A DNA stretch of 64,000 nucleotides from JACVRW01 sp963821275 (GTDB lineage: Bacteria; Actinomycetota; Thermoleophilia; Solirubrobacterales; Thermoleophilaceae): contig CAWGDF010000004.1 of the NCBI GenBank assembly GCA_963821275.1, positions 248,001 to 312,000 on the forward strand. Reading direction: 5' to 3'. Below are positions 42,802 to 51,712 of this stretch, piece after piece. The translations under genes and the position numbers were made by a program. Under the pieces are notes generated by a model. That model made no database searches, was not told where the DNA came from, and saw nothing but the letters and a program-made list of their open reading frames with translations. Each line of letters starts with the position of its first letter. Positions within the stretch are counted from its first letter, which is position 1.

Positions 42802-43880
42802 GCACGCTGCGGATGCCTGCCTGGACCACCGCGGTCCCGGTGCTCGGTGTGCTGATGCTCGTACTCACCTGGGGCTCCAAGCCGGGCGCGCTGGTGCTGA
42901 CGATCGTGGGGGCGTTGCTGGCGGTGTCCGTGCTCACGGCTGTTCATCACGCCGAGGTGGTCGCGCACCGGGTCGGCGAGCCGTTCGGCTCGCTGGTTCT
43001 GGCTGTCGCCGTCACGGTGATCGAGGTAGCGCTGATCGTGACGCTGATGGTGTCCGGAGGCTCGGAGACAGCCACGCTGGCCCGCGACACCGTCTTCGCC
43101 GCGGTGATGATCACCTGCAACGGCATCGTGGGCTTGTCGGTGCTGATCGGGGCGCTGCGCCGGCAGGTGGCGTCGTTCAACGCCGAGGGCACCGCCACGG
43201 CGCTCGCCACGGTTTCGACGCTCGCCACCCTCACCCTGGTGCTGCCCAGCTTCACCACCAGCAGGCCCGGTCCCGAGTTCTCGGCGCCGCAGCTCGCCTT
43301 CGCGGCCGTTGCGTCGCTTGCCCTCTACGCCCTCTTCGTAGTCGTCCAGACCGTGCGCCACCGGGACTACTTCCTGCCGCCCGGCGTCGATCCCACCGAG
43401 GGGGAGCACGCCGCTCCGCCCTCGGACCGCGAGGCGCTCACCAGCCTGGCGCTGCTCGTGGTCGCGCTGGCGGCGGTTGTCGGCCTCGCGAAGATCGAGT
43501 CCCCGGCGATCGAGGACGCCGTCGCCGCGATCGGCGCCCCGCAGTCCGCCGTCGGGGTGGTGATCGCCCTGCTCGTGCTCGCCCCGGAGACGCTCGCAGC
43601 CGTGCGCAACGTCCGCCGCGACCGCGTGCAGACGAGCTTCAACCTGGCCTACGGCTCGGCCATGGCGAGCATCGGCCTCACGATCCCGGCCATCGCCATC
43701 GCATCGATCTGGCTCGAAGGGCCGCTCGAGCTCGGCCTGGGCGCCACGGAAACGGTGCTGTTGGCAATCACCGTCGTCGTGGGCGCGCTCACCGTGCTCC
43801 CCGGCCGGGCCACCGTCCAGGAGGGCGGCGTCCATCTCGCGCTGTTCGCGGCGTTCGTCTTTCTCGCGCTGAACCCGTGA
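42798..43880 (+). CDS. chaA: Ca2+/H+ antiporter (CaCA, ChaA-like)
   Basis: A 360-residue cation/proton exchanger with about eleven membrane helices. The two CaCA repeats are visible: GEPFGSLVLAVAVTVIEVAL (repeat 1, acidic residues for ion binding) and VLAPETLAAVRNVRRDRVQT with SFNLAYGSAMASIGLTIP (repeat 2). A His- and acid-containing loop (DPTEGEHAAPPSDRE) separates the halves. The ATG is inside the stop of the terC remnant. Roles in this family include Ca2+, Na+ or K+ export and alkaline tolerance. Confidence 0.9.
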   Translation: MSTLRMPAWTTAVPVLGVLMLVLTWGSKPGALVLTIVGALLAVSVLTAVHHAEVVAHRVGEPFGSLVLAVAVTVIEVALIVTLMVSGGSETATLARDTVFAAVMITCNGIVGLSVLIGALRRQVASFNAEGTATALATVSTLATLTLVLPSFTTSRPGPEFSAPQLAFAAVASLALYALFVVVQTVRHRDYFLPPGVDPTEGEHAAPPSDREALTSLALLVVALAAVVGLAKIESPAIEDAVAAIGAPQSAVGVVIALLVLAPETLAAVRNVRRDRVQTSFNLAYGSAMASIGLTIPAIAIASIWLEGPLELGLGATETVLLAITVVVGALTVLPGRATVQEGGVHLALFAAFVFLALNP

Positions 43881-44142
43881 GCGAAGCGATGGCGTGGGCC
43901 GGAATCGCGCCGGAACCGAGCACGTGGCGGGCTCAGCCGAGCGTGCTGAAGAAGCGGTGCGGGTGCGACCCACGGGGTGGCGTCGCCGCGGCAGGACGCA
44001 CTGACCGGCCAGCACACGGGAGAATGAAATTCGTACGGCGGCGTCGCGTTTGCCCAAACCCCAGCTTACGCTCGACTAGCACAAGGCGCTGGAGGCGCCC
44101 GGGCTCGCACTCGGTCCTCCTGGCACAAGACGAGGAGGACTC

Positions 44143-44712
44143 GTGAAAGGGATGCTCACGGGCGGCTTTGCCGCCCCGGCAGTCGCTGGTCTGGTCGGAA
44201 TTTTGGTTGCGTTGACGAGAGGCCTTCGGCCCGGGCGACACGCAGATCGAGACGCACGGAAGCGGCTGGCGGTGGCCGTGGGAATGGCGGCTTTCTTAGC
44301 GGCAGCGGGAGGCTGCCAAGACCGCGATGAGCCATCTGCGAGCGCCGCGTTCCTCGAGGACGCGGACGCGGTCTGCACGCGGGCGCTCGACCGCCATCCG
44401 CGGGTCGAGTCGGTCGATACGCAGGAGGACGCGGTCAGAGCCACCGGAAACGCCGTTTCACGCCACACCTACGAGGAACGCGGACTCAAGCGGCTGACGG
44501 CCCCAGGGGAGCTGCAGCGTGACTTCACGACGTTCGAGCGGGACACGCATCAGATGCAGCAGCTCGCGGTGAGCGGGAGGGCTGCCGCCCTGGACGGCAT
44601 CCAACCTCTCTACAAACGGGCGTTGAAGGACTACACAGCTACAGGCAATCACCGCGGAGCCGTCGGCAAGCGGATCGGCATCAAGAATTGCGGAAATCGA
44701 TCCCAGACATGA
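44143..44712 (+). CDS. Predicted envelope protein, unknown
   Basis: 189 residues from a GTG that follows GAGGAGG by 4 bases. There are two hydrophobic stretches, about 8-25 and 47-60, the second ending AAFLAAAGGC, which resembles a lipobox. If translation started near residue 43 the product would be a lipoprotein. The exported part has ADAVCTRALDRHPRVE and a final Cys. No family is recognised. The stop shares ATGA with the next lipoprotein gene. The 262 bp upstream (43881-44142) show no gene. Confidence 0.6.
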   Translation: MKGMLTGGFAAPAVAGLVGILVALTRGLRPGRHADRDARKRLAVAVGMAAFLAAAGGCQDRDEPSASAAFLEDADAVCTRALDRHPRVESVDTQEDAVRATGNAVSRHTYEERGLKRLTAPGELQRDFTTFERDTHQMQQLAVSGRAAALDGIQPLYKRALKDYTATGNHRGAVGKRIGIKNCGNRSQT

Positions 44713-45383
44713 GGAACCGCGTTCTGCGGCTGCTGGCAGTGCCGGTGATAGCGGTCGCGATGGCAGGCTGTGAGGGAGACGAGGACGGGTCGACAACCGA
44801 CAGCGACAAGAACGCCGCCGGATGCTCGCACTGCTTTGCTGACGACTTCTCCGGACCCGACCATGGCTGGCCGACGGTGAGCGACAAGGAGCGCGAAACA
44901 GGTCGCACCGCTGGCGTATACCGATACACGCTCAAGAGGCCCGACCTGGAGAAACTCGCCGGGCCGGACCAGTTCGACGCGGATGGCAAGCGGCTCCACT
45001 TCGGCGACTCGGTGATGTCCGTCTCGGCGAGGCTCGCGCCTCCAAACGCGCTTCCGCTCGGCGTCGCGTGTCGATGGCGCGAAACTGAGGGAACGGCGTA
45101 TGTCTTCGCCGTCTACCAGGGCCGCTACGAGGTAAGGCTGTACCAGGAGGGGGAGGACCTTGAGAAGCTGGACGTCGGCCCCCTTCCCGCCGGCACTGAC
45201 CTGTCGAAGCCCACCAAGCTCGAGGCGGCGTGCAGGGGCGACAGCCTCACCTTCTCGGTCGAGGGCGGGCAGGTCTCCAAGATACGCGACTCGAGCATCT
45301 CCTCAGGAAGCGACGGTGTGTACATCGCCTCGGCAGACGATGTTCCGGCGACAGTGGTGTTCGACGACTACGAGGTGCGCTGA
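44709..45383 (+). CDS. Lipoprotein with C-terminal beta-sandwich-like domain
   Basis: 224 residues. The lipoprotein signal MRNRVLRLLAVPVIAVAMAGC has an ideal lipobox (AMAGC, Cys21). FADDFSGPDHGWPTVSD starts a domain resembling laminin-G/DUF1080-like sandwiches that bind or cleave sugars, with GVACRWRETEGTAYVFAVYQG and a final DDVPATVVFDDYEVR strand. Function unknown; probably outer-face glycan binding. Coupled to the gene before by ATGA. Confidence 0.72.
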   Translation: MRNRVLRLLAVPVIAVAMAGCEGDEDGSTTDSDKNAAGCSHCFADDFSGPDHGWPTVSDKERETGRTAGVYRYTLKRPDLEKLAGPDQFDADGKRLHFGDSVMSVSARLAPPNALPLGVACRWRETEGTAYVFAVYQGRYEVRLYQEGEDLEKLDVGPLPAGTDLSKPTKLEAACRGDSLTFSVEGGQVSKIRDSSISSGSDGVYIASADDVPATVVFDDYEVR

Positions 45384-45487
45384 AAGCGAGCTCCCGCTCT
45401 TGTCGGAGCTGCGAGTGTGACCGGCAGGCCGCCGCCCGTTGCATGGAAGCGATACACATGGTCGCGCGACGCGACCGAGGAGAAGGC

Positions 45488-45943
45488 ATGGATATCAACG
45501 AGGATGCGCCCGTCATCACCCGGGACGAGATCGTGATCCGGGCACCGATCGAGTCGATCTGGGAGATTCAGACGAACGTCGACGATTGGCCCTCGTGGCA
45601 GCCGGAGGTCGATGGCGCGGAGTCCGAGGGACCTCTCGAGGTTGGCTCTGTGTTTCGGTGGCAGACCGCTGGCTTGGACATCACCTCGACGGTCGAAGAG
45701 GTAGATGCTCCCCGCCGGATCGTCTGGGGCGGCCCGGCCCAGGGCATAGTCGCCGTCCACGTCTGGACGCTCGAACCCCAAGGCGACGGCGTGCTCGTCC
45801 GAACCGCAGAGTCGTGGGATGGCGAACCGGTCGAGGCTCAGGTCGAGACCCTGCAGGGGGCGCTCGATGGGTCGCTCCGCGCATGGCTGGAGAACCTCAA
45901 GCGCACCGCCGAGCAGCGGACTGGGCGCGCGAGCGGCGGATAA
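45488..45943 (+). CDS. SRPBCC-family protein
   Basis: A 151-residue polyketide cyclase/START-like protein. IRAPIESIWEIQTNVDDWPSW is the N-terminal SRPBCC signature, WQPEVDGAESEGPL and PRRIVWGGPAQGIVAVHVW follow, and a C-terminal long helix (LDGSLRAWLENLKRTAEQ) closes the cavity. It is probably a small-hydrophobe-binding protein. The start MDINEDAP is preceded by AGGAGAAGG. It is not close to CoxG in sequence. Confidence 0.82.
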   Translation: MDINEDAPVITRDEIVIRAPIESIWEIQTNVDDWPSWQPEVDGAESEGPLEVGSVFRWQTAGLDITSTVEEVDAPRRIVWGGPAQGIVAVHVWTLEPQGDGVLVRTAESWDGEPVEAQVETLQGALDGSLRAWLENLKRTAEQRTGRASGG

Positions 45944-46394
45944 CCGCTAGGACGAAAGCACCAGCGGCTTCGGGCAGCGCACCGGCCCGGCGCGCGGCCC
46001 AAGTGTCGGCGAACGGTCGCCACCGCCCGGCGCTTGGCGGCGAGCAGCTCCACGATCCACGCGGGCCGCTCCACGGGCCGGGAGGCTGGCGGCCCGGCCG
46101 GACGTCCCCGGCCGCCGTTTGCGGTCGTTCGGGTCACCGTTCGGCCGGGGCGTTGCCCTTTCCGTTGCCCACCCGGCCCCGGCGGGCCCGCCCCCAACCA
46201 GTAGGGCGGGCCGCCGCCTGTGCGGTTCACCGTCACCGGCTTCCCGCTGGTGAAGCCGACCGCCGGTCGGCCGCCGTACGCGATGCGGCCTGACCGAGCG
46301 CCTACCGCATCAGCCCGGACCTGACGAGACACGAAGCCGCGAGCGTCGCGCTTCTCGCGCTCAGACACAGCGAGCGAGGCCAGGCTCCGTGCGC
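45944..46394. other. 451 bp without a supportable gene
   Basis: A very GC-rich stretch between the SRPBCC stop and the GH15 stop. Frames stay open on the minus strand, but the translation is Arg/Pro/Gly-rich and matches nothing I know (one segment reads VELLAAKRRAVATVRRHLG). No tRNA, clear terminator or repeat was found. It could hold a decayed gene. Confidence 0.4.
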
Positions 46395-48303
46395 TCAGCC
46401 GACGACCTCCTTCAGGCCCTCTGCGACGATGAGTCGCGCGGCGGCCTCGACCAGTGCGAGGTGCGAGAAGGCCTGCGGGAAGTTCCCGAGGTGTCTGCCG
46501 GTCTCGGCGTCGAACTCCTCCGCATACAGCCCCAGCGGGGATGCGGCCTTCACGAGGCGCTCCATCAGATGTCTTGCCCGTTGCGGCTCGCCGATTATCG
46601 CCAGCGCCGATACGAGCCAGAAGGAGCAGATGAGAAAGCTCCCCTCCTTGCCGGATAGTCCGTCGTCGGTCTGTTCGGTGCGGTAGCGCAGCACGTAGCC
46701 CTGCTCGCTCAGCTCGTCTTCGACGGCCAGGACGGTGGCACGCAGTCGTGCGTCGTCGGGCGGCAGGAACCCGAAAATCCCTGCGAGCAGCGTGGAGGCG
46801 TCGAGCGCGTCGGTGTCGTAGTGCTGGCGCAGCACGCCGCGACTGTCGACCCCGTGCTCGAGGATGTCCGACTTGATCTCCGCGGCAGTCTGTGCCCAGC
46901 TGGCCGAGAGCGCAGCTTCTCCGCGGATGTTCGCGAGACGCGTTGCGCGATCGAGCGCGACCCAGCACATCAGCTTCGATGAGACGTAGTGCTGCGGCTC
47001 GCCGCGCGCCTCCCAGATGCCCTGGTCCGGTTGACGCCACACCGCTGTCGCGCACTCGACCTGCGCCTGCACGAGCGGCCACAGGCGGCCCGGAATGCGC
47101 TGGCTTCGGCGGCTGTGGAGCAGGACGGAGTCGAGGGCGGCACCGAAGACGTCGTTCTGCCGCTGGTCGAAGGCGCCGTTGCCGATCCGGACGGGCTGTG
47201 CGCCGCCGTAGCCGGATAGGTCCTCGCGCACCGACTCGGTCAGATCGCGGCGACCGTCGATCCCGTACATGATCTGAAGACCGCCGTCGTCGTTGCGGTC
47301 GAGGTCGGCCATGAACTGCATGAACTCGTCGGCCTCCCAATCCAGGAGCAGGAAGTGCAGCGCACGCAGAAGGAAGGTCGAGTCGCGGAGCCAGGTGTAG
47401 CGGTAGTCCCAGTTCCGCTCGCCGGCGGGTGTCTCGGGCAGCGACGTGGTGAGCGCCGCGACCGTCGCCCCGGTCGGCATGTACGTGAGGCCCTTGATCG
47501 TCAGCGCCGACCGCTGGATCATCGGGCCGAGCTCGTGGTCAGGGATCGCCGCGCGGGCGAGCCAGTCGCGCCAGAAGCGCGTCGTCGCGTCGAGCTGATC
47601 GGCGGCCTCGTCGGCGGTGGTCGGGACGAGCGCTTCGTCGCTCCAGGCCAGTGCGCAGTAGACCGTCTCGCCGGCGCGCAGGACGTGGCGGGCCCGAGCC
47701 CGGCCGGCCTCGATGCCCACGAGCATGTCGGTCTGGAGCCGGAGTGCCTGGTCGCCGCCGGTCGCGTCCGCTCGATGCCTATCTGGGCTCAGCGCCCACT
47801 CGCCGGGAACGCGCCCATAGTCGAACGCGGGCTCGCACACGAGATCGATCTCCACACTGCCGTCGATGCATTTGGCGGTCCGCACGAGCGCGTGATCGGC
47901 GTCCTCGTCGGATGGCGGTCTCGTGTGCGGGTGTAACCGTGTCCTCGCCACGGCGGGGTCCCATCGCGAGCGCGTCGCGGACGACCACCCAGCCCGTCGG
48001 GGTCTTCCAGGAAGTGACAAGTGTGTTGGTCCCGGGCTCATAGATCCTGTCGCTGGGGACGTTGATCCCGAACGGGGCGAACCTGAAGCCGCCCGCGCCG
48101 CGGTCGAGCAGGGCACCGAACACGCTCGGCGAGTCGAACCGGGGGACGCACAGCCAGTCGACCGTGCCGTCCGGGGCCACGAGCGCGCCCGTGTGGCAGT
48201 TGGACAGGAAGCCATAGTTGGCGATCGGAGTGAACGGGGAAGGCGCTGCCGCGGTATCCGGCACCGAGGCGTCCGCGTGGGGCTTGTCCACCGTGTTGCT
48301 CAC
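46395..48303 (-). CDS. GH15 glucoamylase/trehalase-like hydrolase, frameshifted
   Basis: A GH15 enzyme of about 635 residues acting on trehalose or alpha-glucans. The N-terminal part FTPIANYGFLSNCHTGALVAPDGTVDWLC is the trehalase-like N domain. After RRGEDTVTP the frame is lost at about 47928 (one extra base). The continuation HTRPPSDEDADHALVR lies in the next frame, with GERNWDYRYTWLRDSTFLLRAL, NDVFGAALDSVLLH and GKEGSFLICSFWLVSALA. The span is 3n+1. The GTG start shares GTGA with a 42-codon gene upstream. It is probably a stress/trehalose enzyme under the 29-bp element. Confidence 0.82.
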
Positions 48304-48428
48304 CCCGCGTCACCCCTCGCCGCGATGCGATCGGTGAGCCACTCGATCAGCCGCGTGGGCGAGTCGTACGTCATCGCGCGCGTGATCCGCGCAACTGCCA
48401 GCGGTGCCGTGGTTGTCGCCGTATCCAT
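48300..48428 (-). CDS. 42-residue leader-like small protein coupled to GH15
   Basis: A short gene, MDTATTTAPLAVARITRAMT to RIAARGDAG, ending GTGA over the GH15 start. Its ATG is 24 bases after the end of a 29-bp element copy, and a CATACT hexamer 6 bases before the ATG could be a -10 of a leaderless transcript. It resembles no family. It may be a translated leader or a small protein in its own right. Confidence 0.5.
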   Translation of the reverse strand: MDTATTTAPLAVARITRAMTYDSPTRLIEWLTDRIAARGDAG

Positions 48429-48452
48429 GCCCGCAGTATGAGCGCGAGCTGG

Positions 48453-48481
48453 GTGAGCGGTCGTCACACATCTCATGTGAT
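48453..48481 (-). promoter_or_regulatory. 29-bp element, copy a
   Basis: On the minus strand: ATCAC, ATGAGATG, then TGTGACGACCGCTCAC with one base shared at the join. It has three half-sites (TCACA, TGTGA, TCAC) at 12-bp spacing. It reads toward the 42-codon gene and GH15, 24 bases before the ATG. It also lies 43 bp upstream of the divergent corA start. Confidence 0.7.
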
Positions 48482-48524
48482 CCGACGGCGCGACCCTCCT
48501 GCGGCGACCCCACTCTGAGGAGTC

Positions 48525-49457
48525 GTGACGGAGGTCCCGACCGGGCTCGCCGCCGGCGACAGAGAACGGGTTGCCGCACTGCGCGCTGAGGGGCGCTTCT
48601 TCTGGCTCGACGCCTCGCTCAGCGAGACGAGCCGCGACGAGCTGGTCGACGCGCTCGGGGTTCCCGAGCGCGCGCTCGAAGGTCGGTCGCGCGTCCGCGC
48701 CGACGCGCAGTCCGTCGACTTCGCGCTTCGCTGCTATGTCGCGATGGAGCGCCCGGCCGACAGGGGCGCGTACCGACTCAGACCCATCGAGGTCCGCGTC
48801 GTTGTCACCAGCGAATATCTGTTGACGCTTCACGACGAGCGGGTCTCGCTGTCGGCGGTTCTGGCTATCGACCTTCCGCAGGGACGCAGCAGGGGCTACA
48901 TCGTCTACTCCGTCCTCGACGCGATGCTCGTCAGCGCCTCCGACGCGCTCGAGGAGGTCGAGGACAGCCTCGACAGCCTTGCCGCGACCTTGGCGGGCGG
49001 AGGCAGTGGGAGCGTGCCGAGGGCGACGCTGGAGACGCCAGTCGCCAGGCTCGCGACGATGAGGCGCTGGGTCCGGGCCGAGCAGGCAGTCTTCCAGCGG
49101 GTCGGGTTGGACATCGGCGCGCTGAGCGGCTTCGACGAGCCGGAGGAGCCCTACCTGGACCGGCTGGACGAGCAGGCCGATCGCCTGCTGGCGTCGATCG
49201 ACGCGGCCGCGAACGCGATGGGGATGGTGCTCGATCTCCAGCTCAACGAGCGCGCCTATCTGGTGAGCGTCGTGGCGACGATCTTCGTCCCGCTCACGTT
49301 CATCACCGGGTTCTTCGGCATGAACTTCGGGTGGATGGTCGACCGCATCGACACGCAGATCGCCTTCTGGCTGCTGGGCTTCGTGGTTCCCGCCGCCACC
49401 GCCGCGCTGTCGTGGCGTCTCCTCGTGCGCCGCTTCGTCATAGGTGACGAGCGCTGA
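48525..49457 (+). CDS. corA: CorA-family Mg2+/divalent cation channel
   Basis: A 310-residue CorA-like channel subunit. The cytoplasmic N-terminal domain is alpha/beta and acidic, with a long helix (DALEEVEDSLDSLAATLAGG). Two C-terminal membrane helices carry the signature FFGMNFGWMVD (GMN) in the loop after helix 1. The basic end (RRLLVRRF-like VRRFVIGDER) is normal. It starts with GTG. It is divergent from the GH15 unit and shares the gap with element copy a. Confidence 0.92.
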   Translation: MTEVPTGLAAGDRERVAALRAEGRFFWLDASLSETSRDELVDALGVPERALEGRSRVRADAQSVDFALRCYVAMERPADRGAYRLRPIEVRVVVTSEYLLTLHDERVSLSAVLAIDLPQGRSRGYIVYSVLDAMLVSASDALEEVEDSLDSLAATLAGGGSGSVPRATLETPVARLATMRRWVRAEQAVFQRVGLDIGALSGFDEPEEPYLDRLDEQADRLLASIDAAANAMGMVLDLQLNERAYLVSVVATIFVPLTFITGFFGMNFGWMVDRIDTQIAFWLLGFVVPAATAALSWRLLVRRFVIGDER

Positions 49458-49514
49458 CGCCCCTCGCGGCCTGCACCTCCGCGTAGACCTCCACAGCGAG
49501 GTGGGAGCTCATCG

Positions 49515-49892
49515 TCATCCCAGGCTGTGCGCGCCGAAGCGCTCGATGGCGAGGAACAAGGTGAGGGCGAGGAGGACGATCGGCACGGCCAGGCGGTCGG
49601 TCTCGCCCATGCGCACGTGCGTGACGATCGCCCCGATCATGGTCAGCGCGAGACCCACCGCTGCGAGCGGGGTGAGAAGCGGCGCGACGCCCAATGCGCC
49701 CGGCAGGACCAACCCGAGCGCGCCCAGCACCTCGAGGAGGCCGACGGTGCGGAACTCCACATCGGTCACGTCGGCGGCCCAGCCCATCGGGCCCGCCGCG
49801 AGCTGCGCGCGCGGCTGCGTGAGCTTGGTCAAGCCGGTGGCGAAAAAGATTGCTGCGAGGAGCAGCTGTGTTGTCCAAAGTGCGGTTTCCAT
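49515..49892 (-). CDS. DoxX-family membrane protein
   Basis: 125 residues, four predicted membrane helices: TALWTTQLLLAAIFFATGLTKL, then VGLLEVLGALGLVLPGAL, TPLAAVGLALTMIGAIVTH and LAVPIVLLALTLFLAIERFG. The FFATGLTKL and E-LGALGLVLP segments are typical of DoxX/DoxD-like proteins, linked to redox or thiol stress in Actinobacteria. It is controlled by a partial 29-bp element that ends 25 bases upstream of the ATG. Confidence 0.85.
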   Translation of the reverse strand: METALWTTQLLLAAIFFATGLTKLTQPRAQLAAGPMGWAADVTDVEFRTVGLLEVLGALGLVLPGALGVAPLLTPLAAVGLALTMIGAIVTHVRMGETDRLAVPIVLLALTLFLAIERFGAHSLG

Positions 49893-49917
49893 GGCCTGGA
49901 CGATCGGTGCGAGCCGG

Positions 49918-49946
49918 ACGACTTGTCATCACAAGCTTTGCGTGAT
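49918..49946 (-). promoter_or_regulatory. 29-bp element, copy e (partial)
   Basis: Minus strand: ATCACGCAAAGC then TTGTGATGAC agrees with the other copies for 22 positions. The last half-site is lost (CAAGTCGT in place of SGCTCAC). It lies between the DAG-kinase stop and the doxX start, pointing at doxX. Confidence 0.6.
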
Positions 49947-49957
49947 CGTCGCGCAGG

Positions 49958-50824
49958 TCATCGGCTGATCGGGATGCGCACGCGCAGCGCTCTCGGCCGC
50001 ATGCTGAAGTGAACGGTGGGCTCGAGCTGAATCGCCTCTCCGTCCAGGCCCGCGGCAACCGCATCGCCGGCGGTCACGTCCAGGGAGCGCGCGGTCCATC
50101 CGCGGCCGGGAGGCCCGGGGGGACCGCCCGGCCTGTAGAGAACGAGGACTCCGAGCCGGCCGCTGTCGAGCGCCGGGCGAAGTCCGCCCCTGCGCCGACG
50201 GCGGCGTGCGTAGGGGTTGTTCGACACCAGGACGACGGCGGGGTTGGTGTGGACGACACCGAGGTCGTCGACAAGGCGCACGCCGGGCAGTTCGGCGCTC
50301 GGACCCAGCACCTCGGCCGCGGTCTCGAAGAGCGTGCGCGCCTTCGCATCGCGATAGCTCTCCCGCTGCACGGCCGCCCCGTACACGCCGAGCGACACAT
50401 TGTTGAGAAACGGGCGCCCGTTCACGTCGCCGAGGTCGATGGACCCCTCGAGCGCATCGGTGAACGCGTCGAGCGCCCCGACGAGGTGGTTCGGGTCCAG
50501 GCCCAGGTCGCGGGCGAAGTGGTTCCGGGTCCCGGCAGGAACGCATATGAACGGGACTCCATGGGCGGTTGCGGCGGCCGCCACGACCGACAGCGATCCG
50601 TCTCCGCCCGCCATGCCGAGCACGTCCGCCCCGCCCGCTGCAGCCTCGGCTGCGAGGGCGCGGAGGTCATCGCCCGGCCCCAGGACGATAGGCTCGATCC
50701 CCCGTTCACGAGCCGCCTCGACAAGCCCGGCCCGTCCAGCCCGGCCGCCGCCGGACTTCGGATTGATGAACAGCACGGGCTGCCGCGAGGCGTCAGCGCG
50801 GGCCCATCCCATCTGGCAGGTCAT
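49958..50824 (-). CDS. Diacylglycerol/lipid kinase-family protein
   Basis: A 288-residue DAGK_cat protein. VLFINPKSGGGRAGRAGLVEAA is the N-terminal nucleotide loop, GMAGGDGSLSVVA the GGDG ATP motif, and VPAGTRNHFARDLGL the PxGTxNxFAR motif. It phosphorylates a diacylglycerol- or sphingoid-like lipid. Its ATG (50824) overlaps the PAP2 ATG on the opposite strand (CATG); an internal ATG at 50812 is an alternative that frees 10 bp. The kinase and the phosphatase next door may oppose each other. Confidence 0.9.
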   Translation of the reverse strand: MTCQMGWARADASRQPVLFINPKSGGGRAGRAGLVEAARERGIEPIVLGPGDDLRALAAEAAAGGADVLGMAGGDGSLSVVAAAATAHGVPFICVPAGTRNHFARDLGLDPNHLVGALDAFTDALEGSIDLGDVNGRPFLNNVSLGVYGAAVQRESYRDAKARTLFETAAEVLGPSAELPGVRLVDDLGVVHTNPAVVLVSNNPYARRRRRRGGLRPALDSGRLGVLVLYRPGGPPGPPGRGWTARSLDVTAGDAVAAGLDGEAIQLEPTVHFSMRPRALRVRIPISR

Positions 50825-51416
50825 GACGCCCCCGGCCGACAGCCACGCTGCGCTCCGCCCGCCGGCTTGGGCCGCTGAGCTCGACAGGCTCGACGCGGCG
50901 GTCTACGCGGCGATCGCGGCCACGCCGACGCCGGCCATGGACGTGGCGCTCCGCCGGCTCTCCCGGGCCGCGAACTATTCGCGGCTGTGGCTCGGCTGCT
51001 CCGCCCTGCTCGCCGCATGCGGCGGCGAGCGCGGCCGGCGCGCCGCGGAGAACGGCCTGGCTTCCATCGCCCTCACGTCGGCCGTCGTGAACCTGGTGCT
51101 GAAGCCGCTCGGCAACCGGCGCCGGCCCGACAGGCAGAGGTACGACCTCCCGGTCACCCGCCAGGTCGCAATGCCGCGCTCCACGTCGTGGCCCTCGGGC
51201 CATTCCGCGTCCGCCTTCGGCTTCGCCAGCGGTGTCAGTGCCGCGTGGCCGCAGGCCGGGATCCCGCTGAGCGTCGTTGCGTCGCTGGTCGCCTACTCGC
51301 GTGTCCACACGGGCGTGCATTATCCGTCCGACACGATCGCAGGAACTGTCAGCGGCGTGGCGCTGGCGCCCGTGGCGGTAGCCGCCCTGGAGCGGCGACG
51401 CTCGGCGCGTGGTTGA
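50823..51416 (+). CDS. PAP2-family phosphatase
   Basis: A 197-residue membrane PAP2/lipid phosphatase. The catalytic motifs are KPLGNRRRPDR (KxxxxxxRP), PSGHSASAFGFASG (PSGH) and SRVHTGVHYPSDTIAG (SRxxxxxHxxxD), all intact, with about four helices. It hydrolyses lipid phosphates or polyprenyl pyrophosphates. It is head-to-head with the lipid kinase gene, with overlapping start codons, which suggests joint lipid-phosphate turnover. Confidence 0.9.
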   Translation: MTPPADSHAALRPPAWAAELDRLDAAVYAAIAATPTPAMDVALRRLSRAANYSRLWLGCSALLAACGGERGRRAAENGLASIALTSAVVNLVLKPLGNRRRPDRQRYDLPVTRQVAMPRSTSWPSGHSASAFGFASGVSAAWPQAGIPLSVVASLVAYSRVHTGVHYPSDTIAGTVSGVALAPVAVAALERRRSARG

Positions 51417-51449
51417 CGTACAAGGCTCGACCGGCGCGCTCGCTCCTGA

Positions 51450-51478
51450 ATCGTCAGAAGTGTGTGACGACGGCTCAC
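51450..51478 (+). promoter_or_regulatory. 29-bp element, copy d
   Basis: ATCGTCAGAAG followed by TGTGTGACGACGGCTCAC. The first half-site is weak (ATCGT for ATCAC) but the rest is identical to copy b. It lies 24 bases before the ATG of the 69-codon Kup-like fragment and its coupled AI-2E gene. Confidence 0.65.
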
Positions 51479-51502
51479 TCGCGCAGCGGGGACCCTCGTC
51501 CG

Positions 51503-51712
51503 ATGACACCCCCCGCTACCGCCGTCGCGAGTGACGTTCAGTCCCTGGTCAGACCGGCGCCTCGCACACGCATCGCGCGGCCCGACGCCCCCGGAAAGCA
51601 TCGATGGCACAAGCGGCTGTTCGTCGCCGTCGCGCGCAACGCGGCCAGTCCGGTCGACTTCCGGCTGCCCCACGAGCGGCCGATCACGATGGGCTGGCAG
51701 GTGCCGCTATGA
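51503..51712 (+). CDS. 69-residue protein resembling the C-terminus of Kup potassium transporters
   Basis: The second half, KRLFVAVARNAASPVDFRLP then HERPITMGWQVPL, follows the end of Kup proteins (RNA...FRxPPxRxxExGxQVE-like). The membrane part of Kup is absent, since PAP2 lies directly upstream. It has its own element-bearing upstream region and an ATGA overlap with the AI-2E gene, so it is probably expressed. It may be a relic or a small regulatory protein. The Kup resemblance is short and judged by eye. Confidence 0.5.
   Translation: MTPPATAVASDVQSLVRPAPRTRIARPDAPGKHRWHKRLFVAVARNAASPVDFRLPHERPITMGWQVPL

Noticed and set aside
42798..43880. Reading the chaA-like gene as fused to terC
   Set aside because: The terC remnant is in another frame and ends in its own TGA that overlaps the antiporter ATG.
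45838..47340. 500-codon minus-strand frame crossing the 451-bp gap
   Set aside because: Half of it is out of frame with GH15, and the gap part has low-complexity Arg/Pro/Gly translation without a recognisable family.
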